Shown piece after piece: positions 41,083-50,220 of a stretch of 64,000 nt of DNA. A model generated the notes under the pieces. It made no database searches. It had not been told where the DNA came from and saw nothing but the letters and a program-made list of their open reading frames with translations. Each line of letters begins with the position of its first letter. Position 1 is the stretch's first letter. A program made the translations under genes and the position numbers. Origin of the DNA: Acidimicrobiia bacterium (GTDB taxonomy: Bacteria > Actinomycetota > Acidimicrobiia > Acidimicrobiales > CAIXPF01); the NCBI GenBank assembly GCA_947476745.1, contig CANJRG010000001.1:62001-126000 (forward strand), given 5' to 3'.

Positions 41083-43385
41083 GGCTCCCGGGCCACGAAC
41101 ACCGGCGGTTGATGCGCTCGCACCGGCGGAAGCTCGCCCTCCCACCGTTGCACCTCGACCAGGCAGCTCTGGGCGCTCGGGGCTTGGGAGAGCCCCGACG
41201 ACGGCCGGTCCGCGGTGAGCACGTTGGGGTTTCCGTGCACGCACATCGACCCCGGCTCGCCCGGCTCGAGCGGGTCGTACCACGCCCCCGTCGGCAGGGT
41301 CACCACCCCGGCCATCAGCCGGTCGGAGCGGCGCAGCGCAGCCAGGCAGGACCCTCGCCGGTTGAACACCCGTACCACGTCGTCGTCGTGCAGACCCCGG
41401 GCCGAGGCGTCGTCGGGATGCATCTGGAGGACCTCGCGGCCCGAGGATTTCGCCGCCATCGACACCCGCCCGAAGTCGAGCTGGCTGTGCAGCTTGCCCG
41501 CCGGCTGGTTGGTCAGCAGATGCAAGGGGAACTCCGCCGCCAACGGCGCCCCGAGCCACTCCAGGGGTGCCGACCAGGTGGGTGTCGGCGGGCAGTCCGG
41601 CACGGCGAACGCGTCGATCACCGGCGAGTAGAGCTCGATACGACCGGACGGGGTATGCAGCGGGTGGGCCTCGGGATCCGCCCGGAACGCCTCGAGCAGC
41701 ACCGTCGGCCGGTCGGGACGGGCGAACGTGACCGCCCCCCGCTCGTGCAACTCCTCGTAGCTCGGCAGCTCCTCGCCCCGCGAGCGCGCCCGGCGGGACG
41801 TCTCCTCCCACAGCCAGCGCAGCCACCCTTCCTCGTCGCGGCCGCCCGTCACCTGCGCGGCCAGACCGAGGCGGCCGGCGATCGCGACGAAGATCTCGTG
41901 GTCGCTTCGGGCGTCGCCCGGCGGGGCGAGGACCGGGCGGGTCGCCACGACCGCCCCCATCCGGGCGACCGCGCCGAGATCGCTGCGCTCGAAACCGGTG
42001 CTGGCAGGCAACACGATGTCGGCATGGCGGGCGAGCGGGTTCCACACCTGCTCGTGCACGATGACCGTCTCGGGCTCCTGCCAGGCGTCCACCAGGGCAC
42101 CGAGATCCTGGTGGTGGTGGAACGGATTGCCGCCGCACCAGTACACGAGACGGATGTCCGGATAGCGGTACTCGACCCCGTCGTAGGTGAAGGGCGCACC
42201 CGGGCTGCGCAGCAGGTCGGTGACCCGGGCGACGGGGATGAACGCCTCCACCGGGTTCCGGCCGACCGGCACCCTGGCCAGGGCCTGGGCGCCCTCCGAT
42301 GAGCCCACCCGGTTCGACGAGCCGTAGCCGAGTCCGAACCCGCCACCGGGGGTACCGATCTGGCCCAGCAGCGACGCCACCGCCACCACCGCCCAGTAGA
42401 CCTGCTCGCCGTGTTCGGCGCGTTGCAGGGACCACGCCGCGGTCAGCATCGAGGGGCCCGCAGCGAGGTCGCGGGCCAGCGCCCGGATCTGCTCGGCCGG
42501 TACCGCACAGATCGCCGAGGCCCAGTCCGCGTCGTGGCTGGCCAGGCTTTCGAGGAATCGGTCGACGCCCGAGCAGTACCGCTCCAGGAACGCCTCGTCG
42601 TGCAGCCCTTCGGCCACCAGCGTATGAGCGATGCCCAGCAGCAGGGCGGTGTCGGTGGTCGGACGGATGGGGATCCAACGAGCCCCGTGCGCCTCGTCGA
42701 GGTCGTCACGCAACGGCGAGACGTTGACCAGTCGAATCCCGGCATCGCGGAGTCGGCGGATCCCCGCCGGCGCCAGGTGCCGGTAGGTGCCGCCGTAGTC
42801 GACCTGCTGGTTCTTGGCCGGCAACCCGCCCAGCGCCACCACCAGCCGGCCGTGGCGGGCGAGCTGCTCGTAGCTGGTGTGGTGGCCGAGCAGATCGAAC
42901 CAGTCGGCAATGACGTGCGGCAGGATCACCTGGGCCGCGGCGTAGGAGTACGAGCAACGGCTCGATACGAAGCCGCCGAGGACGTTGAGGAAGCGGTACA
43001 GCTGGATCGGGGCGTCGTGGAATCGACCGGCGGACGCCCAGCCGTAGCTGCCGCCGTAGATCGAGCTGTTGCCGTGCTCGGTACGCACCCGCTGCAGCTC
43101 GGCGGCGACCAGATCGACCGCCTCGTCCCAGGGCAGCTCGACGAAAGGCTCCGCACCTCGCCGCCGACCGCTCGGCCGCCTCGCCCGACGACCGGAGGCG
43201 ACTTCGTCGAGGAAGCCCCGGCGCACCGCCGGACGGCGCACCCGCAGCGGATGATCGGCGAGGTCGAGCAGCCCCTGGCCGATCGGGGACGGATCAGGAT
43301 CCTCGGCGATCGCCTCCACCCCGACGAGACGGCCGTCCACGACGGTGAGGTCGTAGGTGCCCCAGTGGGTGAACGCTCGCGTCAT
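41079..43385 (-). CDS. Molybdopterin oxidoreductase (BisC/TMAO/DMSO reductase-like)
   Basis: A 768-residue bis-MGD enzyme of the DMSO reductase family, without the N-terminal Fe-S motif and without a Tat signal, so probably cytoplasmic, like biotin-sulfoxide reductase. Marks are HPLRVRRPAVRRGFLDE, ELPWDEAVDLVAAEL, SSIYGGSYGWASAGRFH, VSSRCSYSYAAAQVILPHV (Ser-rich ligand region), and the C-terminal QPAGKLHSQLDFG and HPDDASARGLHDDDVVRVFN. It reduces an S- or N-oxide, possibly methionine sulfoxide. It is the gene before mutY, with a 4-nt overlap, so oxidative damage repair is a shared theme (inference). ATG 43385 is chosen from homology to MTRAFTHWGTY. Confidence 0.9.
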   Translation of the reverse strand: MTRAFTHWGTYDLTVVDGRLVGVEAIAEDPDPSPIGQGLLDLADHPLRVRRPAVRRGFLDEVASGRRARRPSGRRRGAEPFVELPWDEAVDLVAAELQRVRTEHGNSSIYGGSYGWASAGRFHDAPIQLYRFLNVLGGFVSSRCSYSYAAAQVILPHVIADWFDLLGHHTSYEQLARHGRLVVALGGLPAKNQQVDYGGTYRHLAPAGIRRLRDAGIRLVNVSPLRDDLDEAHGARWIPIRPTTDTALLLGIAHTLVAEGLHDEAFLERYCSGVDRFLESLASHDADWASAICAVPAEQIRALARDLAAGPSMLTAAWSLQRAEHGEQVYWAVVAVASLLGQIGTPGGGFGLGYGSSNRVGSSEGAQALARVPVGRNPVEAFIPVARVTDLLRSPGAPFTYDGVEYRYPDIRLVYWCGGNPFHHHQDLGALVDAWQEPETVIVHEQVWNPLARHADIVLPASTGFERSDLGAVARMGAVVATRPVLAPPGDARSDHEIFVAIAGRLGLAAQVTGGRDEEGWLRWLWEETSRRARSRGEELPSYEELHERGAVTFARPDRPTVLLEAFRADPEAHPLHTPSGRIELYSPVIDAFAVPDCPPTPTWSAPLEWLGAPLAAEFPLHLLTNQPAGKLHSQLDFGRVSMAAKSSGREVLQMHPDDASARGLHDDDVVRVFNRRGSCLAALRRSDRLMAGVVTLPTGAWYDPLEPGEPGSMCVHGNPNVLTADRPSSGLSQAPSAQSCLVEVQRWEGELPPVRAHQPPVFVAREP

Positions 43386-43454
43386 CGACTCAGTGTGCCA
43401 GCAACTCCGGCGCCGGGTCCGTCGGCCGAGTGGGACCTGTGATTTCCGCCCCGG

Positions 43455-43460
43455 TAACGT
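43455..43460 (+). promoter_or_regulatory. -10 hexamer (TAACGT) for the long acyl-CoA dehydrogenase
   Basis: TAACGT ends 7 nt before the ATG at 43468. Confidence 0.5.
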
Positions 43461-43467
43461 GGCCGTC

Positions 43468-45042
43468 ATGACCAGCGTGGATCTGCAAGAAGTCGCGTCC
43501 GTCATCGAGATGGCCAGTGGGGTGGTCCGCAGCGCGGTCGCCGAGCTGTCTGCACTCCCCGACCCCGACGCCCGCCAGGTCGTCGTGTACGAGCTGGCGC
43601 ACGCCGCCTCCGCCACCGAGACCGCCCGGGGCATGCTCGACTACGGCCAGAAGGGCGAGTACGAGGCGAGGATCGCCGCCGCGTTCGTGGCCGATGCCGT
43701 CGCCGACATCGCCGCCAAGCTGTACGGCCGCGAGGGCGAGTGGGGGGTCCAACCGGGTGCGCTCGACGGGGCCCGCGACTTCGTCGCCCGCTACCGCCAC
43801 CCCGATTTCGTCGCCGCCCTGGCCGACGATCCCGGCAACCGTCACCTCGATGTCGACTTCGAGTTGGTGCAGGACACCTTCCGGCGTTTCGCCGAGGAGC
43901 AGGTGATGCCCCGGGCCGAGCACATCCACCGCTTCAACCAGGACATCCCCGAGGATCTGATCACCGGCCTGGGCGAGATGGGTCTGTTCGGCTTGTCGAT
44001 CCCCGAGAACTACGGCGGCTTCGCCACCGGCGGCCAGTCCGACTACCTCGGCATGATCATCGCCACCGAGGAGCTGTCGCGGGCCTCGCTGGGCGCCGCC
44101 GGATCGCTCATCACCCGTCCGGAGATCCTCGCCCGTGCGCTCGAGAGCGGCGGCACCGAGGAGCAGAAGCAAGAATGGCTGCCCAAGCTGGCCAGCGGTG
44201 AGCTGCTCGCCGCGGTGGCCCTGACCGAGCCCGACTACGGCTCCGACGTCGCCAACCTGAAGGTCACCGCCACCCCGACCGACAGCGGCTGGCACATCAA
44301 CGGCGTCAAGACCTGGTGCACCTTCGCCGCCCGGGCCAACGTGCTGATGCTGCTGGCCCGGACCGACCCCGACCGGTCCAAGACCCACCGTGGCCTTACC
44401 CTGTTCATCGTGCCCAAGCCGGTCGGCGACGGCCACGGGTTCGTCCTCAACGACGCCCAGGGCGGCCGGCTCGAGGGCCGTCCCATCGACACCCTGGGCT
44501 ACCGGGGCATGCACTCCTACGAGCTGGCGTTCGAGAACTGGTTCGTGCCGGCCGAGAACGTCATCGGTGGCGACGCCGGCCTCGGCCGCGGCTTCTACTA
44601 CCAGATGGCCGGCTTCGAGAACGGCCGGTTGCAGACCGCGGCACGGGCCATCGGGGTGATGCAGGCCGCCTACGAGGCCGCCCGCGACTACGCCAACAAC
44701 CGGATCGTGTTCGGCGAGCCGATCATGAACTTCCAGCTCACCAGGGCCAAGCTCGGCCGGATGGTGATCACCATCCAGGCCGCCCGGCAGTTCGCCTACG
44801 AGGTGGGTCGCCTCCTCGCCAAGGGCGAGGGTCAGATGGAGGCGTCGATGGTCAAGGCCTACGTGTGCCGGGCCGCCGAATGGGTGACCCGGGAGGCCCA
44901 GCAGATCCACGGCGGCATGGGCTACGCCGAGGAGTACTCGGTGAGCCGCTATTTCGTCGACGCCCGGGTGCTATCGATCTTCGAGGGCGCCGACGAGACG
45001 CTCTGTCTCAAGGTGATCGCCCGCCGCCTGCTCGGCAGCTGA
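43468..45042 (+). CDS. Acyl-CoA dehydrogenase with extra N-terminal helical domain
   Basis: A 524-residue flavoprotein. Residues 1 to about 135 are a helical extension (ASVIEMASGVVRSAVAELS, YELAHAASATETARGMLDYG) not found in standard acyl-CoA dehydrogenases. The FAD core follows: LFGLSIPENYGGFATGG, AVALTEPDYGSDVANLKVTA, NGVKTWCTFAARANVL, GRGFYYQMAGFENGRLQTAARA, and QIHGGMGYAEEYSVSRYFVDARVLSIFEGADE with the catalytic-base helix. The acyl specificity cannot be read. TAACGT 7 nt upstream of the ATG supports a leaderless start. Confidence 0.92.
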   Translation: MTSVDLQEVASVIEMASGVVRSAVAELSALPDPDARQVVVYELAHAASATETARGMLDYGQKGEYEARIAAAFVADAVADIAAKLYGREGEWGVQPGALDGARDFVARYRHPDFVAALADDPGNRHLDVDFELVQDTFRRFAEEQVMPRAEHIHRFNQDIPEDLITGLGEMGLFGLSIPENYGGFATGGQSDYLGMIIATEELSRASLGAAGSLITRPEILARALESGGTEEQKQEWLPKLASGELLAAVALTEPDYGSDVANLKVTATPTDSGWHINGVKTWCTFAARANVLMLLARTDPDRSKTHRGLTLFIVPKPVGDGHGFVLNDAQGGRLEGRPIDTLGYRGMHSYELAFENWFVPAENVIGGDAGLGRGFYYQMAGFENGRLQTAARAIGVMQAAYEAARDYANNRIVFGEPIMNFQLTRAKLGRMVITIQAARQFAYEVGRLLAKGEGQMEASMVKAYVCRAAEWVTREAQQIHGGMGYAEEYSVSRYFVDARVLSIFEGADETLCLKVIARRLLGS

Positions 45043-45070
45043 GCCGACCTCCACGTCTGCGTGACACGGC

Positions 45071-45108
45071 CCGAGGGCCGGGTGGCCCACCAGCCACCCG
45101 GCCCTCGG
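45071..45108. terminator. 16-bp hairpin terminator between converging genes
   Basis: CCGAGGGCCGGGTGGC and GCCACCCGGCCCTCGG form a perfect 16-bp stem with a 6-nt loop, 28 nt after the dehydrogenase stop and 5 nt before the IF-2B-like gene stop. It serves both directions. Confidence 0.75.
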
Positions 45109-45112
45109 CGCG

Positions 45113-45916
45113 TCAGAGCACGCCTTCCTTGAACAACTCCGGCGCCACCGGGGTGTCTCCGTTGGCTAGCGCCGTCCCGACGTCCTCTAGACCCCGGGGG
45201 CCCAACACCGCCGACACCAGCGACAACGGCACGATCTCGTCGTCGAGCTCCCACGGCTCGTCCCCGTGACCGAACCGTTCCGCCACCACGTTCCACACCT
45301 GCTCGGGGACGATGCGTCCCACGCCGGCCACCACCCACACCTCGCCGCCGGCCTGCAGCGTGGTCGCCGCGGCCGCTCGGGACCCCGCCACGGCGATGAG
45401 CGCATCGGGCCCGAGGATGTGGGCTTCGAGAATCAGGACATGGCTCGACGCAGCTGCCGCCCCGAGACCTGACAGGGGCACCTCCACGGCGTCGACGTCG
45501 GAGCGCTGCAACCGGCGGACGAGCCCGGACGCCTCGTGGGCCACGTCGAGGACCAGCACCTCGAGGTCACCCCTCGACGGCAGGGCCTGGGAGGCCAGTT
45601 CGGGCCAGCCCAGCACGCACACCGTGACATCCTCGGGCAGGGCCAGCGCCAGTTCGCGAGGGGTGCGGTCGGCGTCGAAGAGGTCGGCAGATCGATAGGC
45701 CTCGGCCACCGGGTCCACCGCACAGCAGACCCGGGAGGACAACCACCACAACGGCCCCGAGGTCAGGTGTCGGGCCAGCATCCGCCGGCAGGCCATCACC
45801 CGACCGGCGGGATCGTCACGGAAGGTCGACAGCGACCCGGCCGTCTCGCGCACCAACGCCGATTGCTCGGCCCCCGATGCCCGGGCCACATACCGCAACC
45901 GTTCGATGGGATGCAT
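45113..45916 (-). CDS. IF-2B alpha/MtnA-related family protein
   Basis: A 267-residue protein. The N-terminus is helical (IERLRYVARASGAEQSALVRETAG). The C-terminal Rossmann part resembles the eIF2B-alpha/ribose-1,5-bisphosphate isomerase/MtnA superfamily: SSHVLILEAHILGPDALIAVAGSRAAAATTLQAGGEVWVVAGVGRIVP. This is the strand-loop region that binds sugar phosphate in that group. In bacteria such proteins are metabolic, not translation factors. TAGCGT lies 9 nt before the ATG. Confidence 0.65.
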   Translation of the reverse strand: MHPIERLRYVARASGAEQSALVRETAGSLSTFRDDPAGRVMACRRMLARHLTSGPLWWLSSRVCCAVDPVAEAYRSADLFDADRTPRELALALPEDVTVCVLGWPELASQALPSRGDLEVLVLDVAHEASGLVRRLQRSDVDAVEVPLSGLGAAAASSHVLILEAHILGPDALIAVAGSRAAAATTLQAGGEVWVVAGVGRIVPEQVWNVVAERFGHGDEPWELDDEIVPLSLVSAVLGPRGLEDVGTALANGDTPVAPELFKEGVL

Positions 45917-45925
45917 ACGACCGTG

Positions 45926-45931
45926 ACGCTA
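45926..45931 (-). promoter_or_regulatory. -10 hexamer (TAGCGT) for the IF-2B-like gene
   Basis: TAGCGT on the minus strand ends 9 nt before the ATG at 45916; the plus-strand gene at 45985 has its own TAGCCT, giving a divergent pair. Confidence 0.45.
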
Positions 45932-45970
45932 GTGGCCCCCCGGAATCTGTGTGCGAGCCGACGCGGCGGA

Positions 45971-45976
45971 TAGCCT
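45971..45976 (+). promoter_or_regulatory. -10 hexamer (TAGCCT) for the redoxin-like hypothetical gene
   Basis: TAGCCT ends 8 nt before GTG 45985 and is the main reason for choosing that start. Confidence 0.45.
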
Positions 45977-45984
45977 CAGATGCC

Positions 45985-46485
45985 GTGGCCGCAGTCGAGG
46001 TTCCCGCCAATCTCCAACTCACCGCCGTCGATGGACAGACCCGCACCATGGACGAGTGGCTGATCACGTTCCAGATGCTCGGGGTCGTGCTCGACCCGTT
46101 CACCTACGAGAGCTCCTGGATCCTCGAGACCGCCGGCCGGGTGCTCGAGAACTACCGGGGTGCCAGCGTGCGCTCCTGCTTCATCGTCACCGGGACCATC
46201 GAGGAGGCCAAGCAGTTCTGTGGCCCATGGGTCGACCGGGTGCTGGTCTATGCCGACCCCGACAGGGACTTCGTCAAGGCCGCCGAACTCGAGGCGCTGC
46301 CCGCCCTGTTCCACCTTCGCCAGAACCGGCAGTTCGGTGGGATCGCCCAGGGATGGCAGCCCGAGGACTGGCGGGCGCTGACCCACCAGGTGGCACGGGA
46401 ACGCCGCTGGTCCCACCCGGTCGTGCCTGCTGCGGGCGACCCGGCCGCCTACCAGGGCAGCCCGGCGCTGAGCAGCCCGGTCTGA
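45985..46485 (+). CDS. Hypothetical protein with redoxin-like features
   Basis: A 166-residue soluble protein. The middle (RTMDEWLITFQMLGVVLDPFTYESSWILETAGRVLENY) and the stretch FIVTGTIEEAKQFCGPWVDRVLVYADPDRDFVKAAELEALPALFHLRQ resemble a thioredoxin/redoxin fold in which LPALFHL would be the cis-Pro strand, but there is no CxxC pair. The C-terminus is Ser/Pro-rich. Function unknown; the fold call is inference. Start from leaderless spacing. Confidence 0.6.
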   Translation: MAAVEVPANLQLTAVDGQTRTMDEWLITFQMLGVVLDPFTYESSWILETAGRVLENYRGASVRSCFIVTGTIEEAKQFCGPWVDRVLVYADPDRDFVKAAELEALPALFHLRQNRQFGGIAQGWQPEDWRALTHQVARERRWSHPVVPAAGDPAAYQGSPALSSPV

Positions 46486-46509
46486 GCCCGGTCTGAGCGG
46501 GCAGCGCTG

Positions 46510-46531
46510 CCGTGCCCGGCACCGGGCACGG
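46510..46531. terminator. Hairpin between converging genes
   Basis: CCGTGCCCGG and CCGGGCACGG form a 10-bp stem around a 2-nt centre (so the closing pairs would open). The rest of the gap to 46587 is short GCCCGGTCG repeats. Confidence 0.4.
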
Positions 46532-46587
46532 CCCCGACCCGGGCCGAAGCCCCGGTCGGTCGCCCGGTCGCCTGCTCGCCCGGTCGC

Positions 46588-47598
46588 TCAGATGGCCTTG
46601 AGGGCCTCGACCACCCCGCTCCAGCGCTCGGGATCACTCTTGTAGGGCGCGTAGAAGTTGATGCGCTGGATGACATCGCCGTAGCGCTGGTGCAGCTCGG
46701 GGGCGATGCTCTCCGGCTCGCCCACGACGGCGAAGGTGTTGAGCACCTCATCGTCAATCAGGTTGCCCATCTCGACCCACTTGCCCTGCTTGGACAGCGT
46801 GTTCAGCTCGTCCTGCAACCCACCCCAGCCGTGGATGTCGAGCACCGGGCGGTAGGCGGGGGTCGAGCCGTAGAAGGCGATCTGCTGGCGGGTACCGGCG
46901 ACGGCCTCGGTCATCTCGGCCTCGTTGGTCCCGGTCACCACGAAGCTCGGGCCGACCACCTCGAAACCCTCCATGGTCTTGCCGGCCTTGGCCCGGCCGC
47001 GGGCCAGCGCCGGGATGGTGACCTCACGGAGGTACTTCTCGGTGGTGAACCCGTGGCAGATGAAGCCGTCGCACACCTCACCGGCGACCTCGGTCATCAA
47101 CCCGCCGACCCCGGCCAGGAAGATCTTCGGGGCGCCGAAGGGGTTGGGACCCGGATCGAAGAACGGGGTCATCAGGGTGTGTGAGTAGAAGTCACCCCGG
47201 AAATCGAGCTTGGCGCCGTTGTCCCAGCTCTCCCAGATGGCCCGGATGGCCAGCACCATCTCCCGCATGCGCGCCGCAGGGTGCGACCACGGCATCGAGA
47301 AGCGCTTGGTGATGTGCGGCTTGATCTGGCTACCGAGACCCAGGATGAAACGACCCTGGGAGTAGCGCTGGAGGTCGTGGCCGACGTTGGCCAGCAGCAT
47401 CGGGTTCCGAGCGAACGCCACGGCGATGGAGGTTCCGAGCTCGATGTGCTCGGTGTGCTCCGCCGCCAGCAGCAGCGGGAAGAACGGGTCGTGGTTGACC
47501 TCGGCCGTCCAGATGCCCGAGTAGCCCGCCTCCTCCCGGCTCTTGGCGTCGCGCGCCGCATGGGACAGATCCAAACCGATTCCGCTGTCAACCTTCAT
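46588..47598 (-). CDS. LLM-class F420-dependent oxidoreductase
   Basis: A 336-residue luciferase-like TIM-barrel enzyme of the TIGR03617 type. Marks are GYSGIWTAEVNHDPFFPLLLAAEHT, IELGTSIAVAFARNPMLLANVGHDLQRYSQGRFILGLGSQIKPHI and ITKRFSMPWSHPAARM. These proteins use coenzyme F420 in actinobacteria to reduce or oxidise diverse substrates; the substrate cannot be assigned. Likely leaderless (TACGGT, 7 nt upstream of the ATG). Confidence 0.9.
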   Translation of the reverse strand: MKVDSGIGLDLSHAARDAKSREEAGYSGIWTAEVNHDPFFPLLLAAEHTEHIELGTSIAVAFARNPMLLANVGHDLQRYSQGRFILGLGSQIKPHITKRFSMPWSHPAARMREMVLAIRAIWESWDNGAKLDFRGDFYSHTLMTPFFDPGPNPFGAPKIFLAGVGGLMTEVAGEVCDGFICHGFTTEKYLREVTIPALARGRAKAGKTMEGFEVVGPSFVVTGTNEAEMTEAVAGTRQQIAFYGSTPAYRPVLDIHGWGGLQDELNTLSKQGKWVEMGNLIDDEVLNTFAVVGEPESIAPELHQRYGDVIQRINFYAPYKSDPERWSGVVEALKAI

Positions 47599-47605
47599 GC
47601 GGCCG

Positions 47606-47611
47606 ACCGTA
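47606..47611 (-). promoter_or_regulatory. -10 hexamer (TACGGT) for the LLM oxidoreductase
   Basis: TACGGT on the minus strand ends 7 nt before the ATG at 47598. Confidence 0.5.
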
Positions 47612-47670
47612 GTCGTGCGGGGTGGACCTCGCCCGCGCGATGGCCCGCCAGCCAGGCCGGGCCCCGCCTG

Positions 47671-48123
47671 TCAGGAAGACGGCTGACTGCTCACCGAGAC
47701 CCGGTCGCACAGCCGGTCGACCACCTGGCGCGCGGGAGCGCCGAGCGGGGTGAGCGCCACCACCCAGAACCCGGGCACGGTGAGCACCAGGCGTGCACCG
47801 TTACGACCGGCGCGGACGTCAGACAGGTTCCATGACGCCGCCAGCCGACGGGCCTTCCAGCCGATCCCCGGCTCGACCGCATGCAGGGCGCCGTCGGTCA
47901 CCGCCAGCAACAACCTGCTGGGCATCGACGACTTGCGTGCCAGGAAACCCACCGGCGCTGCGCCGGCCAGGGTCGGCAGATCCGCGGCGAACGCCCCCGA
48001 GACCCGCACCGGCTGCTCGATGAAGGCCTGTATGCCGCTGCTGTCGTCGGGGGCCACAGGGGTGCGTATCGGCACATCTGGATCAGATCTGAACAGCCCG
48101 AACTGGGCAATGCGGACCCTCAC
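47671..48123 (-). CDS. Hypothetical protein downstream of fumC
   Basis: A 150-residue soluble protein with alternating strands ([42 protein letters not shown]) that suggest a small beta-rich domain, perhaps a PH-like or SRP-like fold, but I cannot name a family. GTG 48123 overlaps the fumC stop by 4 nt, so translation is coupled to fumC. Confidence 0.6.
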   Translation of the reverse strand: MRVRIAQFGLFRSDPDVPIRTPVAPDDSSGIQAFIEQPVRVSGAFAADLPTLAGAAPVGFLARKSSMPSRLLLAVTDGALHAVEPGIGWKARRLAASWNLSDVRAGRNGARLVLTVPGFWVVALTPLGAPARQVVDRLCDRVSVSSQPSS

Positions 48124-49535
48124 CCGCCGCGGGTGAGCGTGAGAAGGTCCAACGTCGCGTCCAGCTCGGCCGGCTCGAGCAGGCCGCGCTCTGCCACCAG
48201 CTCGCGAATCGACCGTCCGGTGCGCTGCATCTCCGCCACCAACGTCGCCACGACCTCGTAGCCCAGCCGAGGGTTGAGTGCGGCCGCCACCTGCGGGGTG
48301 CGCTCGGCGTAGGCCCGGCAACGGTCCGCATCGGCCTCGATCCCGGCCACGCAGCGGTCGGCAAAGACCCGGCAGGCGTTGGCCGCCAGCGAGATCGACG
48401 ACAGCACGTTGCGGGCCACCACCGGTAGGCAGGTGATCAGCTCGAACGCCCCCTGCGACGCAGCAAAGACGACCGCCGCGTCGTTGCCGACGAGCTGCGC
48501 CGCGACCTGCACCACCACCTCGGCCAGCACCGGGTTGACCTTGCCGGGCATTATCGAGCTGCCCGGCTGGAGGTCGGGCAGGTGGATCTCGGCCAGGCCG
48601 GCCTGCGGGCCCGACGCCATCCAGCGCAGATCGTTGGCGATCTTCACCAGGCTGACCGCCAGGCCCCGCAACGCCGCACTCAGCTCCACCAGACCGTCGC
48701 AGGACGACTGGGCGGCGAAGTGGTCGCGGGCCTCGCTCAGCTCCAGGCCGGTTCGGGCGGCCAACGCTGCGATGACCTGCGACGCGAAGCCGGCCGGGCA
48801 GTTCAGCCCGGTGCCGGTGGCGGTCCCGCCCAGCGGCAGCCGTCCCACCCGAGGCAAGGCCGAAGCCAGACGCGCCCGGGCATCGGCCACCTGCACCGCG
48901 TACCCGCCGAACTCCTGGCCCAACGTCACCGGGGTCGCGTCCATGAGGTGGGTCCTGCCCGCCTTGACGACGATCGCGAACTGCCCGGCCTTGGCCTCGA
49001 GCGCGGCCTGCAAGGCCTCGAGCGCCGGGAACAGCTCGGTCCACACCGCCGACGCCGACGCCAGTTGCACCGCCGAGGGGAACACGTCGTTGGAGGACTG
49101 CGAGGCGTTGACGTGGTCGTTGGGGTGCACGACCCGGCCGTGGTGGCGCGCCGCGAGGTGCGCGATCACCTCGTTGAGGTTCATGTTCGAACTCGTGCCC
49201 GAACCGGTCTGGAACACGTCGACCGGGAAGTGCTCGGCGTAACGCCCGTCGGCCACGGCCTCGGCTGCGGCGATGATGGCGTCGGCGTCGGCGGCCCCGA
49301 GCCGACCGAGCGCATGGTTGGCCCGCGCTGCCTCGGCCTTGATCAGGGCCAGCGCCCGGATGAGCCCCGGCCCCAGTCGCTCGCCGGAGATCGGGAAGTT
49401 CTCGATGGCCCGTTGGGTCTGGGCACCCCACAGCGCCGTGACGGCGACCGCAACCTCGCCCATGCTGTCATGCTCGAGACGCACCGCCGATCCGTCGCCG
49501 GTCACGGTCGGATCGGTCACGGTCGGATCGGTCAT
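48120..49535 (-). CDS. fumC: Class II fumarate hydratase
   Basis: A 471-residue fumarase of the oxygen-stable, cluster-free type, converting fumarate to malate in the TCA cycle. Marks are [49 protein letters not shown] and the signature [12 protein letters not shown] with the catalytic Ser. ATG 49535 has GGGAGG upstream; the N-terminus contains a repeated DPTVT from a 15-bp tandem. A class I fumarase lies only 1.5 kb away. Confidence 0.93.
   Translation of the reverse strand: MTDPTVTDPTVTGDGSAVRLEHDSMGEVAVAVTALWGAQTQRAIENFPISGERLGPGLIRALALIKAEAARANHALGRLGAADADAIIAAAEAVADGRYAEHFPVDVFQTGSGTSSNMNLNEVIAHLAARHHGRVVHPNDHVNASQSSNDVFPSAVQLASASAVWTELFPALEALQAALEAKAGQFAIVVKAGRTHLMDATPVTLGQEFGGYAVQVADARARLASALPRVGRLPLGGTATGTGLNCPAGFASQVIAALAARTGLELSEARDHFAAQSSCDGLVELSAALRGLAVSLVKIANDLRWMASGPQAGLAEIHLPDLQPGSSIMPGKVNPVLAEVVVQVAAQLVGNDAAVVFAASQGAFELITCLPVVARNVLSSISLAANACRVFADRCVAGIEADADRCRAYAERTPQVAAALNPRLGYEVVATLVAEMQRTGRSIRELVAERGLLEPAELDATLDLLTLTRGG
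49501..49530. repeat. 15-bp tandem repeat at the fumC start
   Basis: Two exact copies of GTCACGGTCGGATCG encode the repeated Asp-Pro-Thr-Val-Thr of the FumC N-terminus. Confidence 0.8.
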
Positions 49536-49681
49536 CGGGCCTCCCTTGCGGTCTCGGCCCAACCTACGGGCCACCCCCTCTACCCCGCGAGGCAATTCGC
49601 AGTACCGCGGGTCGGCCTACCCGGCGGGGTTCGGGACCACCGACGCTCAACCGACCACGGTCCGGCTGCCGATGAACCAGA

Positions 49682-50185
49682 ATGGCCCGCCACCGCTCCC
49701 TGTTGCTGGCACACCACCACGAGGACCACCGCGGGCGTTGCGCCACGGTTGCCGACCACGACGTGTGCCGCCGCTGCCTGGTGCTCTACCCGGTGCTCCT
49801 CGCCACCATGGTGGCGGTCACTCTCGGAGTGGGCTCGGCCGTGCCGGTGTGGTGGCGCAACCCGCTGGTGTGGCTGCTGCCCCTACCGGCGGCACTCGAG
49901 TACGGCGCCGAGACGCTCGGCCTGTTCCGCTACCGGCCTCGCCGTCAGGTGGCGGTCACCGCGGTGTCGGCCCTCGCCGGCGGTGCCGGGTTCGCCTGGG
50001 AACGGCAGGCCCCGACGACGGTGTCGGCCTGGACGGCCGCAATCGCCTATGGCACCTGCGCCGTCGTGCTGAGCGTCATCGGATGGCGCCGGCAGTCCAA
50101 AGCCCGCTCGGCGAGCGCCGACCGGGCTGCGCTCGCCGCCACCGCAGCCCGCCTGGAGTCGATCGGGCTGAGCGGCATCACCTGA
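49682..50185 (+). CDS. DUF2085-like membrane protein
   Basis: A 167-residue protein with a polar N-terminus (HHHEDHRGRC, then DHDVCRRCLVLYPVLL) typical of DUF2085 with its His/Cys pattern, four membrane helices and a basic C-terminal tail. It is divergent from fumC. Function of the family is unknown; metal or redox sensing has been suggested by the Cys/His pattern only. Confidence 0.7.
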   Translation: MARHRSLLLAHHHEDHRGRCATVADHDVCRRCLVLYPVLLATMVAVTLGVGSAVPVWWRNPLVWLLPLPAALEYGAETLGLFRYRPRRQVAVTAVSALAGGAGFAWERQAPTTVSAWTAAIAYGTCAVVLSVIGWRRQSKARSASADRAALAATAARLESIGLSGIT

Positions 50186-50220
50186 CCGGACCCCGGCCGA
50201 CCCGACGGGCCCGGTGGGGC

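Noticed and set aside
41083-42678. Upstream extension of the mutY frame
   Set aside because: It lies antiparallel in codon phase to the molybdopterin gene on the same strand and is Arg/Gly-rich; MutY homology begins only at about 41030, and GTG 41082 fits.
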